Part shown: in pieces, positions 46,851-61,260 of the stretch
Numbering within the stretch: position 1 is the stretch's first letter
Layout: each line of letters starts with the position of its first letter
DNA from: Nocardia kruczakiae NBRC 101016
GTDB taxonomy: Bacteria > Actinomycetota > Actinomycetes > Mycobacteriales > Mycobacteriaceae
Assembly: GCF_001612965.1 (NCBI RefSeq)
Contig: NZ_BDBL01000007.1
Coordinates: 124,001 to 188,000, forward strand
Length of the DNA stretch: 64,000 bases
Reading direction: 5' to 3'
The notes under the pieces: generated by a model
Seen by the model: the letters and a program-made list of their open reading frames with translations, nothing else
The model's database searches: none
What the model was told of the DNA's origin: nothing
Translations under genes and position numbers: made by a program

Positions 46851-48587
46851 ATGGCGAAAACGAATGTGGCCGATCAATTCGTGCACGTTCTCGTACAGGC
46901 CGGAGTGCGCCGGATCTACGGCGTGGTGGGGGACAGCCTCAATCCGATCGTCGACGCGGTGCGCCGCACCCCGGACATCGAATGGGTGCATGTGCGCAAC
47001 GAGGAGGCCGCCGCCTTCGCCGCGGCGGCACAGGCGCAATTGACCGGCCGCCTGGCCGTCTGCGCGGGTAGCTGCGGTCCGGGCAACACGCACCTGCTCC
47101 AGGGCCTCTACGACGCGCACCGCACCGGAGCGCCGGTGCTGGCGCTGGCCTCCCACATCCCCTCCGACCAGATCGGCACCCAGTTCTTCCAGGAAACGCA
47201 TCCCGAACGGCTCTTCGTCGAATGCAGCGGGTACTGCGAAATGATCAGCCGGCCCGAGCAGATGCCGCGCATGCTGCGGATCGCGATCCAGCATGCGCTG
47301 GCTCGCCACGAGGTGTCGGTGGTGGTCCTGCCGGGCGATGTCGCGCAGTTGGATACCGCGCATCCGACCGGCGAGACGAGTCTCGTCTCCGAACTCGGCC
47401 ACGTCATGCCCGCCGCCGAACAGGTGCAGGCGCTCGCCGACGCGCTGAACGCGGCGCGCACCGTCACGCTGTTCTGCGGTGCCGGCGTGCGCGACGCGCA
47501 CGAGGAGGTGATGCGGCTCGCGGAACTGCTGCACGCGCCGATCGGACACAGCCTGCGCGGTAAGGAATGGATCCAGTTCGACAATCCCTACGACGTGGGA
47601 ATGAGCGGTCTGCTCGGCTACGGCGCCTGCTACAACGCGATGCACGAGGCCGACCTGGTCGTGCTGGTCGGCACCGATTTCCCCTACGACGAATTCCTGC
47701 CGGGAACCAATACGGTGCAGATCGACCACGACGCCGCCCGCCTCGGCCGGCGCACGCCGCTGCAACTGGCCGTGCACGGCGACGTCCGGGAAACCCTGCG
47801 CGCGGTTCTACCCCTCCTGAAGCAGAAATCCGACCGCGAATTCCTGGATCGCATGCTCGGCGAGCACTACCGGCTGCTCGAGCAGGTCGTCGACGCCTAC
47901 ACCCGAAATGTGGCCGACCACAAACCGATTCACCCCGAATACGCCGCCGACATCCTCGACGAACTCGCCTCCGACGACGCGATCTTCACCGTGGACACCG
48001 GTATGTGCAATGTGTGGGCGGCGCGCTATCTCACGCCGAACGGCCGTCGCCGGGTGATCGGGTCGTTTCTGCACGGCACGATGGCCAACGCCCTGCCGCA
48101 TGCCATCGGCGCGCAATTCGCCTATCCGGACCGGCAGGTGATCTCGATGTCCGGCGACGGCGGATTGGGCATGCTGATGGGTGAGGTACTCACCGTGGCG
48201 CTGCACCGGCTGCCGGTCAAGATCATCGTCTTCAACAATTCGTCGCTGGGTATGGTGCGGCTGGAGATGCTGGTGGACGGCCTGCCGAATTTCGAAACCG
48301 ACCATGCCCCAGTCGATTTCGCCGCGGTGGCCCGCGCCGCGGGCATCCATGCGGTGCGAGTGACCGAACCGTCCGCCATCCGCGCCGCCCTCGCCGAGGC
48401 GCTGGCACATCCGGGTCCCGCGCTGGTCGACCTGGTCACCGATCCGAACGCCCTGTCCCTCCCACCGCACATCACCGCGGCGCAGGTACGTGGCTTCGCG
48501 CTCGCGGCCAGCAAGATCGTGCTCACCGGCGGGGTGGGCCGCATGATCGACATGGCTCGATCGAACCTGCGCAACGTGCCGCGCTGA
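46851..48587 (+). CDS. poxB: Pyruvate oxidase / pyruvate:quinone dehydrogenase (TPP-dependent)
   Basis: 578-aa thiamine-diphosphate enzyme with PoxB layout. N-terminal PYR domain holds the catalytic Glu in WVHVRNEEAAAFAAAA near residue 50, the central domain binds FAD, and the C-terminal PP domain holds the TPP motif GDGGLGMLMGEVLTVALHRLPVKIIVFNN. A 20-residue tail after LVDLVTDPNALSLPP (FALAASKIVLTGGVGRMIDM) resembles the membrane-binding tail of PoxB, so oxidative decarboxylation of pyruvate to acetate with electrons to menaquinone is likely. Strong RBS GGAGGAGAGCGC before ATG 46851. It is followed by a convergent acyl-CoA synthetase. Confidence 0.88.
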   Translation: MAKTNVADQFVHVLVQAGVRRIYGVVGDSLNPIVDAVRRTPDIEWVHVRNEEAAAFAAAAQAQLTGRLAVCAGSCGPGNTHLLQGLYDAHRTGAPVLALASHIPSDQIGTQFFQETHPERLFVECSGYCEMISRPEQMPRMLRIAIQHALARHEVSVVVLPGDVAQLDTAHPTGETSLVSELGHVMPAAEQVQALADALNAARTVTLFCGAGVRDAHEEVMRLAELLHAPIGHSLRGKEWIQFDNPYDVGMSGLLGYGACYNAMHEADLVVLVGTDFPYDEFLPGTNTVQIDHDAARLGRRTPLQLAVHGDVRETLRAVLPLLKQKSDREFLDRMLGEHYRLLEQVVDAYTRNVADHKPIHPEYAADILDELASDDAIFTVDTGMCNVWAARYLTPNGRRRVIGSFLHGTMANALPHAIGAQFAYPDRQVISMSGDGGLGMLMGEVLTVALHRLPVKIIVFNNSSLGMVRLEMLVDGLPNFETDHAPVDFAAVARAAGIHAVRVTEPSAIRAALAEALAHPGPALVDLVTDPNALSLPPHITAAQVRGFALAASKIVLTGGVGRMIDMARSNLRNVPR

Positions 48588-48649
48588 AAAGCGCTGCTTG
48601 CCAAGGAGACTCGTGGTTGCCGGGCGAGGCGAATCCGCCCGGCCGACTC

Positions 48650-50182
48650 TCACACGTACTGCTCGCGCAGCTTGCCCTTGACCAGCTTTCCCGTCGGTGT
48701 ACGGGGCAGTTCGTCGGCGAAATCGACGCTGCGCGGCACCTTGTAATGGGCGATGCGCTCGCGCAGGAATTCGCGAAGTCGTTGCGCCAGTTCGGGTCCC
48801 GGCTCCGCGCCGGGGGCGGGCTGGACGACCGCCTTCACCGATTCGCCCATCTCCTCGTCGGGGACGCCGATCACCGCCACATCGAGGACGTCGGGATGCA
48901 GGGCCAGGGCGTCCTCGATCTCCTGCGGGTAGATGTTCACCCCGCCGGAGATGATCATGAACGCCTTGCGGTCGGTCAGGAACAGGAACCCATCGGCGTC
49001 GATGTAGCCGATATCGCCGGTGGTGGTCCAGGTCGGGTGATCCGGGTGAATCGCCTTCGCGGTCTTCTCCGGATCGTTGTGGTAGTCGAACGGGACTTCC
49101 TCGCGTTCGAAGTAGATGGTGCCGATCTCGCCCGCGGGCAACTCGCGCCCGTCGTCGTCGCAGATGCGCACCGCGCCCAGGCCCGCCGGCCCGACCGAGC
49201 CGGGTTTGCGCAACCACTGCTCGCTGTCGATGAAGGTGGCGCCGTTGCCTTCGGTCGAGGCGTAGTACTCGTACAGCACCGGGCCCCACCAGTCGATCAT
49301 CGCCTGCTTCACCTCCACCGGACACGGCGCGGCGGCGTGGACGGCGACCCGCATACTCGAGACGTCGTAACGGGCACGCACGCTCTCGTCGAGTTTCAGC
49401 ATGCGCACGAACATCGTCGGCACCCACTGGCTGTGGGTGACGCGATAACGTTCGATCGCGGCGAGGGCCTGTTCGGCGTCGAAGCGCTCCAGCACCACCA
49501 CGGTTCCGCCGAGGGCGTGCACCACACCGCCGAACCGCAACGGCGCGGCGTGATACAGCGGAGCCGGCGACAGGTACACGGTGTCGGTGTCGAATCCGTA
49601 GAGCGGGCCGAACACCGCGGTGTAGGTGTCGCCCGGCGGATCGCCGACCTGACGATCGGGCAACGGGTGTTTGATGCCCTTCGGGCGGCCGGTGGTGCCC
49701 GACGAATAGAGCATGTCGGCGCCGCGCGGCTGATCCGGCAGCGGCTCCGCCGAGGATGCGGCCAGCGCCTTGTCGTACGAGTCGTATCCGGGAACAGGGC
49801 CGCCGAAGGCGAGCCGGATCGCGACCTCGGGTGTCTGCTCGACGACCCGCTGGGCCACATCCGCCAGCTCCGCCGACACGATGAGCGCCCGCGCACCGCA
49901 GTCGTTGACGATATAGCTGATCTCGTCCGCGGACAGGTGCCGGTTGACGGCCGTGATGTAAAGGCCGGATCGCAACGCCGCCCAGTAGACCTCGTACACC
50001 TCGAGCGTATTGCCCGACAGCAGCGCGACGTGATCGCCCTTGCGCAGGCCCGCGTCGTAGAGGTGACGCGCGAGGCGAACCGAGTTGTCCTCGAGTTCGC
50101 GGTAGGTCAGCGCCGCACCGCTCTCGGCCAGCACGACCGCCGGTTTATCAGGGAAACGATCGACATGCGCACCGGGGTACAT
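48650..50182 (-). CDS. Acyl-CoA synthetase (FadD-like)
   Basis: 510-aa ANL adenylating enzyme that activates fatty or aromatic acids as CoA thioesters. Motif A5/P-loop is DMLYSSGTTGRPKGIKH near residue 150; motif YEYYASTEGNG; adenylate contacts TTGDIGYIDADGFLFLTDRKAFMIISGGVNIYPQEIE; and the C-terminal catalytic Lys in RTPTGKLVKGKL. ATG 50182 follows GGAGGAGCAGG, while a longer frame upstream lacks an RBS. It resembles FadD4-type long-chain or bile-acid CoA ligases; substrate not determined. Confidence 0.88.
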   Translation of the reverse strand: MYPGAHVDRFPDKPAVVLAESGAALTYRELEDNSVRLARHLYDAGLRKGDHVALLSGNTLEVYEVYWAALRSGLYITAVNRHLSADEISYIVNDCGARALIVSAELADVAQRVVEQTPEVAIRLAFGGPVPGYDSYDKALAASSAEPLPDQPRGADMLYSSGTTGRPKGIKHPLPDRQVGDPPGDTYTAVFGPLYGFDTDTVYLSPAPLYHAAPLRFGGVVHALGGTVVVLERFDAEQALAAIERYRVTHSQWVPTMFVRMLKLDESVRARYDVSSMRVAVHAAAPCPVEVKQAMIDWWGPVLYEYYASTEGNGATFIDSEQWLRKPGSVGPAGLGAVRICDDDGRELPAGEIGTIYFEREEVPFDYHNDPEKTAKAIHPDHPTWTTTGDIGYIDADGFLFLTDRKAFMIISGGVNIYPQEIEDALALHPDVLDVAVIGVPDEEMGESVKAVVQPAPGAEPGPELAQRLREFLRERIAHYKVPRSVDFADELPRTPTGKLVKGKLREQYV

Positions 50183-50566
50183 CCTGCTCCTCCACAACAC
50201 CGCCGACGGCCCGCACACGACCGCCGGTCGAGAGGGACCTGCCTCGCCGCCGCGACACCGGCCCCGCCGAGACACCGTCCCGACGAGCGCGACGATAGCG
50301 GAAAGTGAACGACGATTCGTGAGTTATCGCCAAACTTCCGTCCAGGTTCGCGGAGTGTGGACGGGTGGCCGGTAGCCCGTCGGGAGGGTGGGTCGGAGTA
50401 GCTGACAGCTGGTCCGGCGGGTGTGCGTTGATCGGCAGCCGGGCGTCCCTTCCGCGGCGGAACGACGGTGGCCCCGAGAAACCGGCGCGTTCATCGTCGA
50501 ACCCGCGCGGACCTCGGTACTCGCTTAGGCTGAGCCACAAGCGATGTCGACAAGGAGTCCCGACCG
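50183..50566. other. Intergenic region upstream of membrane protein gene
   Basis: 384 bases between two divergent genes. No supported gene. No clear palindrome, terminator or RNA structure stands out. Presumably carries the two promoters. Confidence 0.35.
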
Positions 50567-51595
50567 ATGGCGAACCCGTACCAGCCCGGATATCCCGCAC
50601 CGCAACCACCGGGCTGGGGTATTCCGCCGAATTACCCTGGCGCTGCGTCGTTCTCGCGTCGTGAAGCTGCGGGTAACCGCGCTGTCGCCGATGTCGTGGC
50701 GGGCATCGCGTCGGCGGTCGCGGCCATTCTCGGTGCGGCGCAGTCGATATGGGGATTGATATCCGCGCACGGTTACGGCTTCTGGGAATACGGAAACGGT
50801 GTGCACGTCATCGTGTTCTGGGTGTGCTCGCTGACCGCCCTGGTCGGCGGCATTCTGCTGGCCTCCACCGGCTCGCGTCACCGACGAGTCCGCGTCATCG
50901 CGTCGCTGGGTTCGGGTGCCGTGTTCATCGCGACCGCGCAGGAGGTCCTCACCGTCTGCTTCGTCCATTACATGCGCCTGTCCGACAGCGGAAACTGGTT
51001 GGTCATCCCCACAGCCGTCGCGATCCTCACGGCTGTGGGAGCTCTGATCGTCGGGACGCCGGACACCCCGCCGGCACGTGTCCCCGGTTACCCCGGCGTG
51101 GAGCTCCATCCGGGCGCGACGGCTCATCCCGGCACGCATATGTCACCGCCGACTCCCGCGCCGCAGCCCTGGTCAGCGCATCCCGGCGCAGCAACACCTG
51201 GCTATCCTGTCGCGTCCACTCCCACGCCTCATGGCTGGCCGTCGTATCCGGGCGCGGCTGCTCCCGGCTATCCGGGTGCCCTCACGCCGGCCTATCCGGG
51301 AGCGCCGGACTACCCGCTCGCTCCGTCGGGCGCCCAGGGAGATCCGAACGTCGCTGCCGGTCCGCACCCGAGCGCCGGTCCGTACGCAGCCGGTACGCCG
51401 TGGCCCCAAGCCGGGACGCCATCGGCCCAAGCTCACCAGGCCGCCGCACCGGCCGCGGGCGCGGGGGCGGGTCCGCAACCGGGTTACGCATCCGCACCGG
51501 AGCAGCCCGGCGGCACCGAATCATCCTCCGACCCCACGGTCCATGCCGGCCCGAGTGGCGCGCCGCCTTCGGAACCGCGTCTGCCTCAACAGTGA
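50567..51595 (+). CDS. Membrane protein with a long Tyr-Pro-Gly-rich tail
   Basis: 342 aa. N-terminal Pro/Tyr/Gly-rich stretch (PYQPGYPAPQPPGWGIPP), then four hydrophobic segments between about 38 and 163: VADVVAGIASAVAAILGAA, VIVFWVCSLTALVGGILLAS, VIASLGSGAVFIATAQEVL and WLVIPTAVAILTAVGALIVG. The remaining 180 residues are low complexity, with repeated PGYPGA- and PGA-type units. AAGGAG precedes ATG 50567. No known family. The tail is probably flexible and may mediate assembly at the membrane or cell-wall contact. Confidence 0.75.
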   Translation: MANPYQPGYPAPQPPGWGIPPNYPGAASFSRREAAGNRAVADVVAGIASAVAAILGAAQSIWGLISAHGYGFWEYGNGVHVIVFWVCSLTALVGGILLASTGSRHRRVRVIASLGSGAVFIATAQEVLTVCFVHYMRLSDSGNWLVIPTAVAILTAVGALIVGTPDTPPARVPGYPGVELHPGATAHPGTHMSPPTPAPQPWSAHPGAATPGYPVASTPTPHGWPSYPGAAAPGYPGALTPAYPGAPDYPLAPSGAQGDPNVAAGPHPSAGPYAAGTPWPQAGTPSAQAHQAAAPAAGAGAGPQPGYASAPEQPGGTESSSDPTVHAGPSGAPPSEPRLPQQ

Positions 51596-51944
51596 GCGGG
51601 GCCGCGCATGTGGCGGAGACGACGGCCGTCCCGTGCGAAGCACCGAACGGCCGGCGGATGTTCGGTGCGGACCGAACGGCTGGTGGGTGTCCGGGCCGAG
51701 TCGCACTCCACGCACATGGCTCGAGGGGTCGGAATGCCCCGCGGGTCTCGACCCGGCGTAACCGCGCGCGATAGTCGGCGGTGACGGTGAACTAATCGTG
51801 CAAACCTCATGGATTTCTGCGGTTTTCCGCCATTGCCGCGGAGGTTTGCACGAAAAGTTCAGCCCTGGACGGCCGACCTTTGCGCAACGGCGCGTGGGCT
51901 CGTTGCGCAGAGCGCCGAGTTGAACTTCGCCGCTCTACGCGGCA
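51596..51944. other. Intergenic region with long inverted repeat
   Basis: 349 bases downstream of the membrane protein gene and the convergent IF-1 paralogue. No supported gene. It contains the 12-bp inverted repeat listed separately (51797-51852). Confidence 0.4.
51797..51852. repeat. 12-bp inverted repeat with a structured 32-nt loop
   Basis: CGTGCAAACCTC at 51797-51808 and its exact complement at 51841-51852. Between them, an inner GCGG-TTTT-CCGC hairpin can form. It could be a terminator for the IF-1 paralogue (whose stop is at 51945) or a protein-binding site. Confidence 0.5.
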
Positions 51945-52163
51945 CTAACTCCGATAGCGGAACAGGATTCGCCCCCTGGTCAGGTCGTAGGGGCTCAACT
52001 CCACCAGAACCCGGTCGTCCGGGAGGATCTTGATGTAGTTCATCCGGACCTTTCCGGACAGGTGGGCCAGGACCTGGTGGCCGTTGGGCAGTTCCACCGT
52101 GAATGTCGCATTGCGCAGGCATTCCACGACGTGCCCCTGAACTTCGATCGCTCCCTTCTTCAT
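51945..52163 (-). CDS. Second translation initiation factor IF-1 (divergent paralogue)
   Basis: 72-aa OB-fold protein, [61 protein letters not shown] and the typical end [11 protein letters not shown]. All landmarks of IF-1 are present, including SPYDLxRGRI. It differs from the usual actinobacterial IF-1 start ([21 protein letters not shown]) in many surface positions and has Cys15. ATG overlaps the stop of the GNAT gene upstream (ATGA), so both are co-translated. The usual infA sits in the ribosomal cluster elsewhere, so this is probably an extra copy, but that is inferred. Confidence 0.88.
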   Translation of the reverse strand: MKKGAIEVQGHVVECLRNATFTVELPNGHQVLAHLSGKVRMNYIKILPDDRVLVELSPYDLTRGRILFRYRS

Positions 52164-52912
52164 CGCCACACCAACTCCAGCGTGCTGTTCGACCGCTCGG
52201 CGCCGATGCCTTCGAACAGGGCGGTGGCCGCCGTGTTGGATTCGTCGATTTCGGCCGCCGCCCACGTCTTCCCGGCACGGTGCAGCGTGCTCAGCGCCCG
52301 GCCCAGCAGGGCGCGGGCGATGCCGCGCCGGCGTGCGTCGGCACGGACCGCGACCAGTCCGATACGCGGCAGCCGAGTCGGTTGTGCCACCCGGCACAAC
52401 CCGACGTACCGGCCTGCCTGCGCCGCCACCACGTAGTTCGCCGGATCGATCGGTGGGGATATCACCTCGGCCGGCATGGTGTGCCAACCGGCGGTGGACT
52501 CGACTTCGGCGCGTACGGTGCGGTCCAGTTCGCGCAGCGAATGGGCTTCGGCCGCACCGAAATTCAGGATCTCGATGTCCGGCGGCGGTGCCGAATCGAG
52601 TCCTGTGATCACCGGATCGGTGGGTACCCGGTATTCCCATTCGCGCCGCCGGGTCGCGAGACCCGCCCGGCGCCATCGCGTGGTCAGTTCGAGATCGGCC
52701 TCGTCGACCAGCGTGTACAGCGGTTTCGGCAGTTCGGCCAGCATGGCGCCGGCGAGGCGATCGAAGGCCTCGTCCTGCCAGGAGTCGATGCTGAGAAACA
52801 GTCGCCCATCGGGCCGCGGTGACGCCTCACCACTACCGACCATCCGGTCGCCGGTCAGCGCATGCCACTGCCGGTCCGCGATGCGCGTCACCATGAGTTC
52901 GGAGGAATGCAT
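52160..52912 (-). CDS. GNAT-family N-acetyltransferase
   Basis: 250-aa acetyltransferase. The GNAT core is in the C-terminal half with the acetyl-CoA motif [25 protein letters not shown] near residue 175-200 and [24 protein letters not shown]; the N-terminal half (about 1-110) is a divergent second GNAT-like or substrate domain. ATG 52912 follows GAGAGGGG. Its stop overlaps the start of the IF-1 paralogue. Substrate is unknown; a link with translation is suggested only by the overlap. Confidence 0.85.
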   Translation of the reverse strand: MHSSELMVTRIADRQWHALTGDRMVGSGEASPRPDGRLFLSIDSWQDEAFDRLAGAMLAELPKPLYTLVDEADLELTTRWRRAGLATRRREWEYRVPTDPVITGLDSAPPPDIEILNFGAAEAHSLRELDRTVRAEVESTAGWHTMPAEVISPPIDPANYVVAAQAGRYVGLCRVAQPTRLPRIGLVAVRADARRRGIARALLGRALSTLHRAGKTWAAAEIDESNTAATALFEGIGAERSNSTLELVWR

Positions 52913-53137
52913 TGTCGTCCCCTCTCGGGATCGCTCGGACGAGCACTCCCGATGACGACGTGCGTCACACGTCCGATCGTGAGAACGGGGAGCGCCCAAG
53001 GAATGCCGTGAAAATGGGACTCACCCCCTCGCGTGATCAGGTCGGACCGCAAGAGGCTATCAACTCGGCTATCCGCCGCCAACCCATTTTCCGAGCACCC
53101 CGCCCGGGTTCCGGAACGGCGCCTCCCGGCCCGTCCC

Positions 53138-54256
53138 CTACGGCCGCACGAGCTCGTAAGACGTACTGCGGCCGCCGGATTCCGATCTGCGCAATACACC
53201 GAGCTCCACCAGTTCGGTGATATCCCGCAACGCGGTATCCGGTGAGGTCTTGGTGATGATTGCCCACTTGCGAGTGTTGAGTTTCCCGTCGAAGCCGTCG
53301 AGCAGCCGGTTCAGCATGGCGATCTGACGGACGTTCATCGTCGTCTGACCCCAGTTCCTCCAGAACTGTGCCTTCGCCAGGACGGAGTCGACAGTCTCGG
53401 CGGCGCCGGTGATCGCGCGATCCAAGGCGCCGAGGAACCACAGCAGCCACTCGGTCACGTCGAGCGAACCCTTCTGAGTTCTTTCCAGCATCGCGTAATA
53501 GTCCTTGCGGTCTCGCTGGATCTGGGCCGACAAGCTGTAGAAACGCCGGGAACTGTGGTCGGCTCGCGCCAGCCAGAGATCGCCGATCGCCCTCGCTATC
53601 CGTCCGTTGCCGTCGTCGAAGGGATGGATCGTCACGAACCACAGATGCGCGAGCCCTGCCTTGATCAGTGCCGGCTCGGTCGCATCGCGGTTGACCCACG
53701 CCAGGAACCGCTCCATCTCGACGGGAAGACGGTCGGCCGGTGGCGCTTCGAAATGCACACGCCGCCTCCCGAAAGGGCCGGAGATCACCTGCATAGGCCC
53801 GGCATCGTCGGTGCGCCACCCTCCGATCCTCACCTTGGAGATGCCGGAATATCCGGTGGGGAAAAGCCCGGCATGCCAGCCGAACAATCGTTCGGCTGTG
53901 ACCGGGTTCGTATTGTGGACCGTGGCGTCGAGAACCATTTCGACCACACCGTCCACATGCCGGTCTGCCGGAACGACTGCGCCGATATCGACGCCCAGAT
54001 GACGGGCGATCGACGACCGGACGGAGGCCGCGTCGAGCAGTTCACCTTCGATTTCGCTGGTCTTGACCACGTCGGAGGTGAGGGCGGCCAGGTTGGCCTG
54101 ATCCTGGACCGCTTCGTCGCTGTCGGCGAGCCGTCCGAGAAGATAGCCCTGCTGGTGCGCAACCTGGGCGAGGGGCCCCGCGAGGCGTGCGACATCGTAG
54201 GTCAGCATCGGCCAGTCGCCTCGCTGCCAGATGTATCGCCGCTGCGGAGAGGTCAT
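53138..54256 (-). CDS. Fic-family protein (AMPylator) with N-terminal self-inhibitory motif
   Basis: 372 aa. Fic motif HPFDDGNGRIARA at 211-223 contains the catalytic His and the phosphate-binding DGNGR. The inhibitory helix motif (S/T)xxxE(G/N) is at 66-71, TSEIEG, upstream of the Fic core, which makes this a class II, self-restrained enzyme. An N-terminal DUF4172-like part (about 5-100) and a C-terminal winged helix (about 305-372) complete it. It should transfer AMP, or a related nucleotide, to Ser/Thr/Tyr of target proteins. No separate antitoxin gene is next to it. The gene sits alone upstream of, and opposite to, argC. Confidence 0.9.
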   Translation of the reverse strand: MTSPQRRYIWQRGDWPMLTYDVARLAGPLAQVAHQQGYLLGRLADSDEAVQDQANLAALTSDVVKTSEIEGELLDAASVRSSIARHLGVDIGAVVPADRHVDGVVEMVLDATVHNTNPVTAERLFGWHAGLFPTGYSGISKVRIGGWRTDDAGPMQVISGPFGRRRVHFEAPPADRLPVEMERFLAWVNRDATEPALIKAGLAHLWFVTIHPFDDGNGRIARAIGDLWLARADHSSRRFYSLSAQIQRDRKDYYAMLERTQKGSLDVTEWLLWFLGALDRAITGAAETVDSVLAKAQFWRNWGQTTMNVRQIAMLNRLLDGFDGKLNTRKWAIITKTSPDTALRDITELVELGVLRRSESGGRSTSYELVRP

Positions 54257-54337
54257 GCGGCGATCCTATACGTTATTCGCCGCAAAATCTGCGGTGAATA
54301 GAGGTACATGCGGTTCCCGCACCCCGCTCGTGAATGA

Positions 54338-56672
<2,335 letters not shown>

Positions 56673-56676
<4 letters not shown>

Positions 56677-57604
56677 CCACCGAAGCGACACCGGAGATTC
56701 CGGTGACCACTCAGGATCTGTCGGCGCTGGACAAGGCCCATGTGCTGGCCGGCGCGCTGCCGTGGCTGCAGAAGTTCCGCGACAAGATCGTGGTCGTCAA
56801 ATACGGCGGCAACGCCATGATCGACGACACCCTCAAACACGCCTTCGCCGCCGATATGGCGTTCCTGCGCACCGTCGGTGTGCACCCGGTCGTGGTGCAC
56901 GGGGGTGGCCCGCAGATCAGCGCCATGCTGAAGAAACTGGGGTTGCAGGGCGAATTCCGCGGCGGCTTCCGCGTCACCACCCCCGAGGTGATGGATGTGG
57001 TGCGGATGGTGCTGTTCGGTCAGGTCGGCCGCGAACTGGTCGGGCTGATCAACGCGCACGGCCCGTATGCGGTCGGCATCTCCGGTGAGGACGCGCGGCT
57101 GTTCACCGCCACCCGCCGCACCGTCACCGTCGACGGCGAGCAGACCGATATCGGCCTGGTCGGCGACGTCACCGCCGTCAATCCGGACGCGGTGCTGGAT
57201 CTCGTTCGCGCCGGGCGCATTCCGGTGGTGTCGACCATCGCGCCCGATGCCGACGGCGTGGTGCACAACATCAACGCCGACACCGCCGCCGCGGCGCTGG
57301 CCCAGGGCATCGGTGCGGAAAAACTCGTGGTGCTCACCGATGTCGAAGGCCTGTACACGAATTGGCCCGACCGCTCGTCGCTGACCACCCATATCGACAC
57401 CGCCGCCTTGGCCGCACTGCTGCCGAGCCTGGACGCGGGCATGGTGCCGAAGATGGAGGCCTGCCTGCGCGCCGTCGAGGCCGGTGTCCCGACCGCACAC
57501 GTCATCGACGGCCGGGTGCCGCATGCGGTACTGCTGGAACTGTTCACCGGGGAAGGTATCGGAACGATGGTGACCCCACCCGAGACGGCAGGAACGACGA
57601 ACTC

Positions 57605-57608
<4 letters not shown>
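56673..57608 (+). CDS. argB: Acetylglutamate kinase
   Basis: 311-aa amino-acid kinase phosphorylating N-acetylglutamate; usually feedback-inhibited by arginine. Motifs: [14 protein letters not shown] (nucleotide loop with Lys), [55 protein letters not shown], and [17 protein letters not shown]. An N-terminal helix of about 15 residues typical of arginine-sensitive kinases is present. ATG 56673 overlaps the argJ stop, and the stop overlaps the argD start. Confidence 0.95.
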
Positions 57609-60281
<2,673 letters not shown>

Positions 60282-60587
60282 AGGCCCGATTCCGCGCCGG
60301 ATCGTTTCCGACGCGAAGGGGTTGGGCCTGCAACGGACTCGCCGGCCGGTCGTTTACCCGCGCGTGGCGAAGGACGCCGACGGGCCGGCAGTCCGGCCGC
60401 GACCGGCGCCGGGGCTCGACAGCCGTGATCGCGGGTCATGGGGTTCGCGTCCCGCAGACCGCTCGAGGTCGACCCCGCGCGTGTGATCGTCGTATTCGAC
60501 GGCGCCGTCGGTCATTGGGGCGGAGCCCGCTCCCGGTCGGGTACGTCCCAGCTTCCCGGTCGGATATGTCCAGCTGAGGGGTGCGGA
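60282..60587. other. Intergenic after argR
   Basis: 306 bases between argR and a convergent tetR. No gene supported. A pair AGGCCC ... GGGCCT (about 60283-60330) may form a loose terminator. Tandem imperfect repeats are listed at 60531-60575. Confidence 0.4.
60531..60575. repeat. Tandem imperfect 22/23-bp repeat
   Basis: TCCCGGTCGG-GTACGTCCCAGCT (60531-60553) is followed at once by TCCCGGTCGG-ATATGTCCAGCT (60554-60575). It lies 13 bases beyond the 3' end of the convergent tetR. Function unknown. Confidence 0.6.
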
Positions 60588-61250
60588 TTACGTTCCGGGC
60601 CGACGTTGCGTCCGGCCGGCAGATCGGCCCGGCGAGGACGCCTCCGTCGGCTCGGTCAGTCCGAGGGCCGCTCGAAGTGCCGCCCTCCCGCGTTCGGCGG
60701 CGCGGGGATCCTCCAGCAGTTGTATTTCCTGGTTGACCGCCATCGTGATTCCGATGACGGTGGTGACCAGCTCGTCGGCCGGACGATGAGGCCCATCCGA
60801 TTCCGCCTGGTACGCAAGGATTTCGGATTCCAGCGCTGCGCGGGCGCTTGTCACGTACGCGCGCAGACGCTCGCGCAGTGCTCCGGGGCGGCCGTCGAGT
60901 TCGGCGGAGGCCGCGGTGACGAAACAGCCTCCCGGAAACGGGCATTCGGCCAGATAGCCGATCCAGTTGTCGACCAGACGCGTCAGCCGTTCGGTGCCCG
61001 GCGGTAACCCGTCCAACGGGGCTGTCACCGCCGCTCGAAAGATCTTCCCGGCCTGCTCCACGGCGCTCAGCTGCAACTGCTCACGCGATCCGAAGGGCCC
61101 CACGACCCCGGCCTTGCTCATCTCCAGACTCTCGGCGAGCGATCCGATGGTCACCCCCTCCACGCCGATCAGCGAGGCCTGTTCGACCGCGGCCGAGATG
61201 ATGCGCTCCCGGGTGTGCGCGGCGTCCGCGGCGGAACGGCGAGGTGACAT
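60588..61250 (-). CDS. TetR-family transcriptional regulator
   Basis: 220 aa. HTH segment HTRERIISAAVEQASLIGVEGVTIGSLAESLEMSKAGVVGPFGSREQLQLSAVEQAG (about 12-68), with a C-terminal TetR_C-like ligand domain including FPGGCFVTAASAELDGRPG, typical of the TetR_C_11/YbiH-like group. Divergent from the TIGR03086-type gene at 61328 across a 77-base gap that contains a large inverted repeat. ATG 61250. Confidence 0.9.
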   Translation of the reverse strand: MSPRRSAADAAHTRERIISAAVEQASLIGVEGVTIGSLAESLEMSKAGVVGPFGSREQLQLSAVEQAGKIFRAAVTAPLDGLPPGTERLTRLVDNWIGYLAECPFPGGCFVTAASAELDGRPGALRERLRAYVTSARAALESEILAYQAESDGPHRPADELVTTVIGITMAVNQEIQLLEDPRAAERGRAALRAALGLTEPTEASSPGRSAGRTQRRPGT

Positions 61251-61260
61251 GAGCCCAGCA

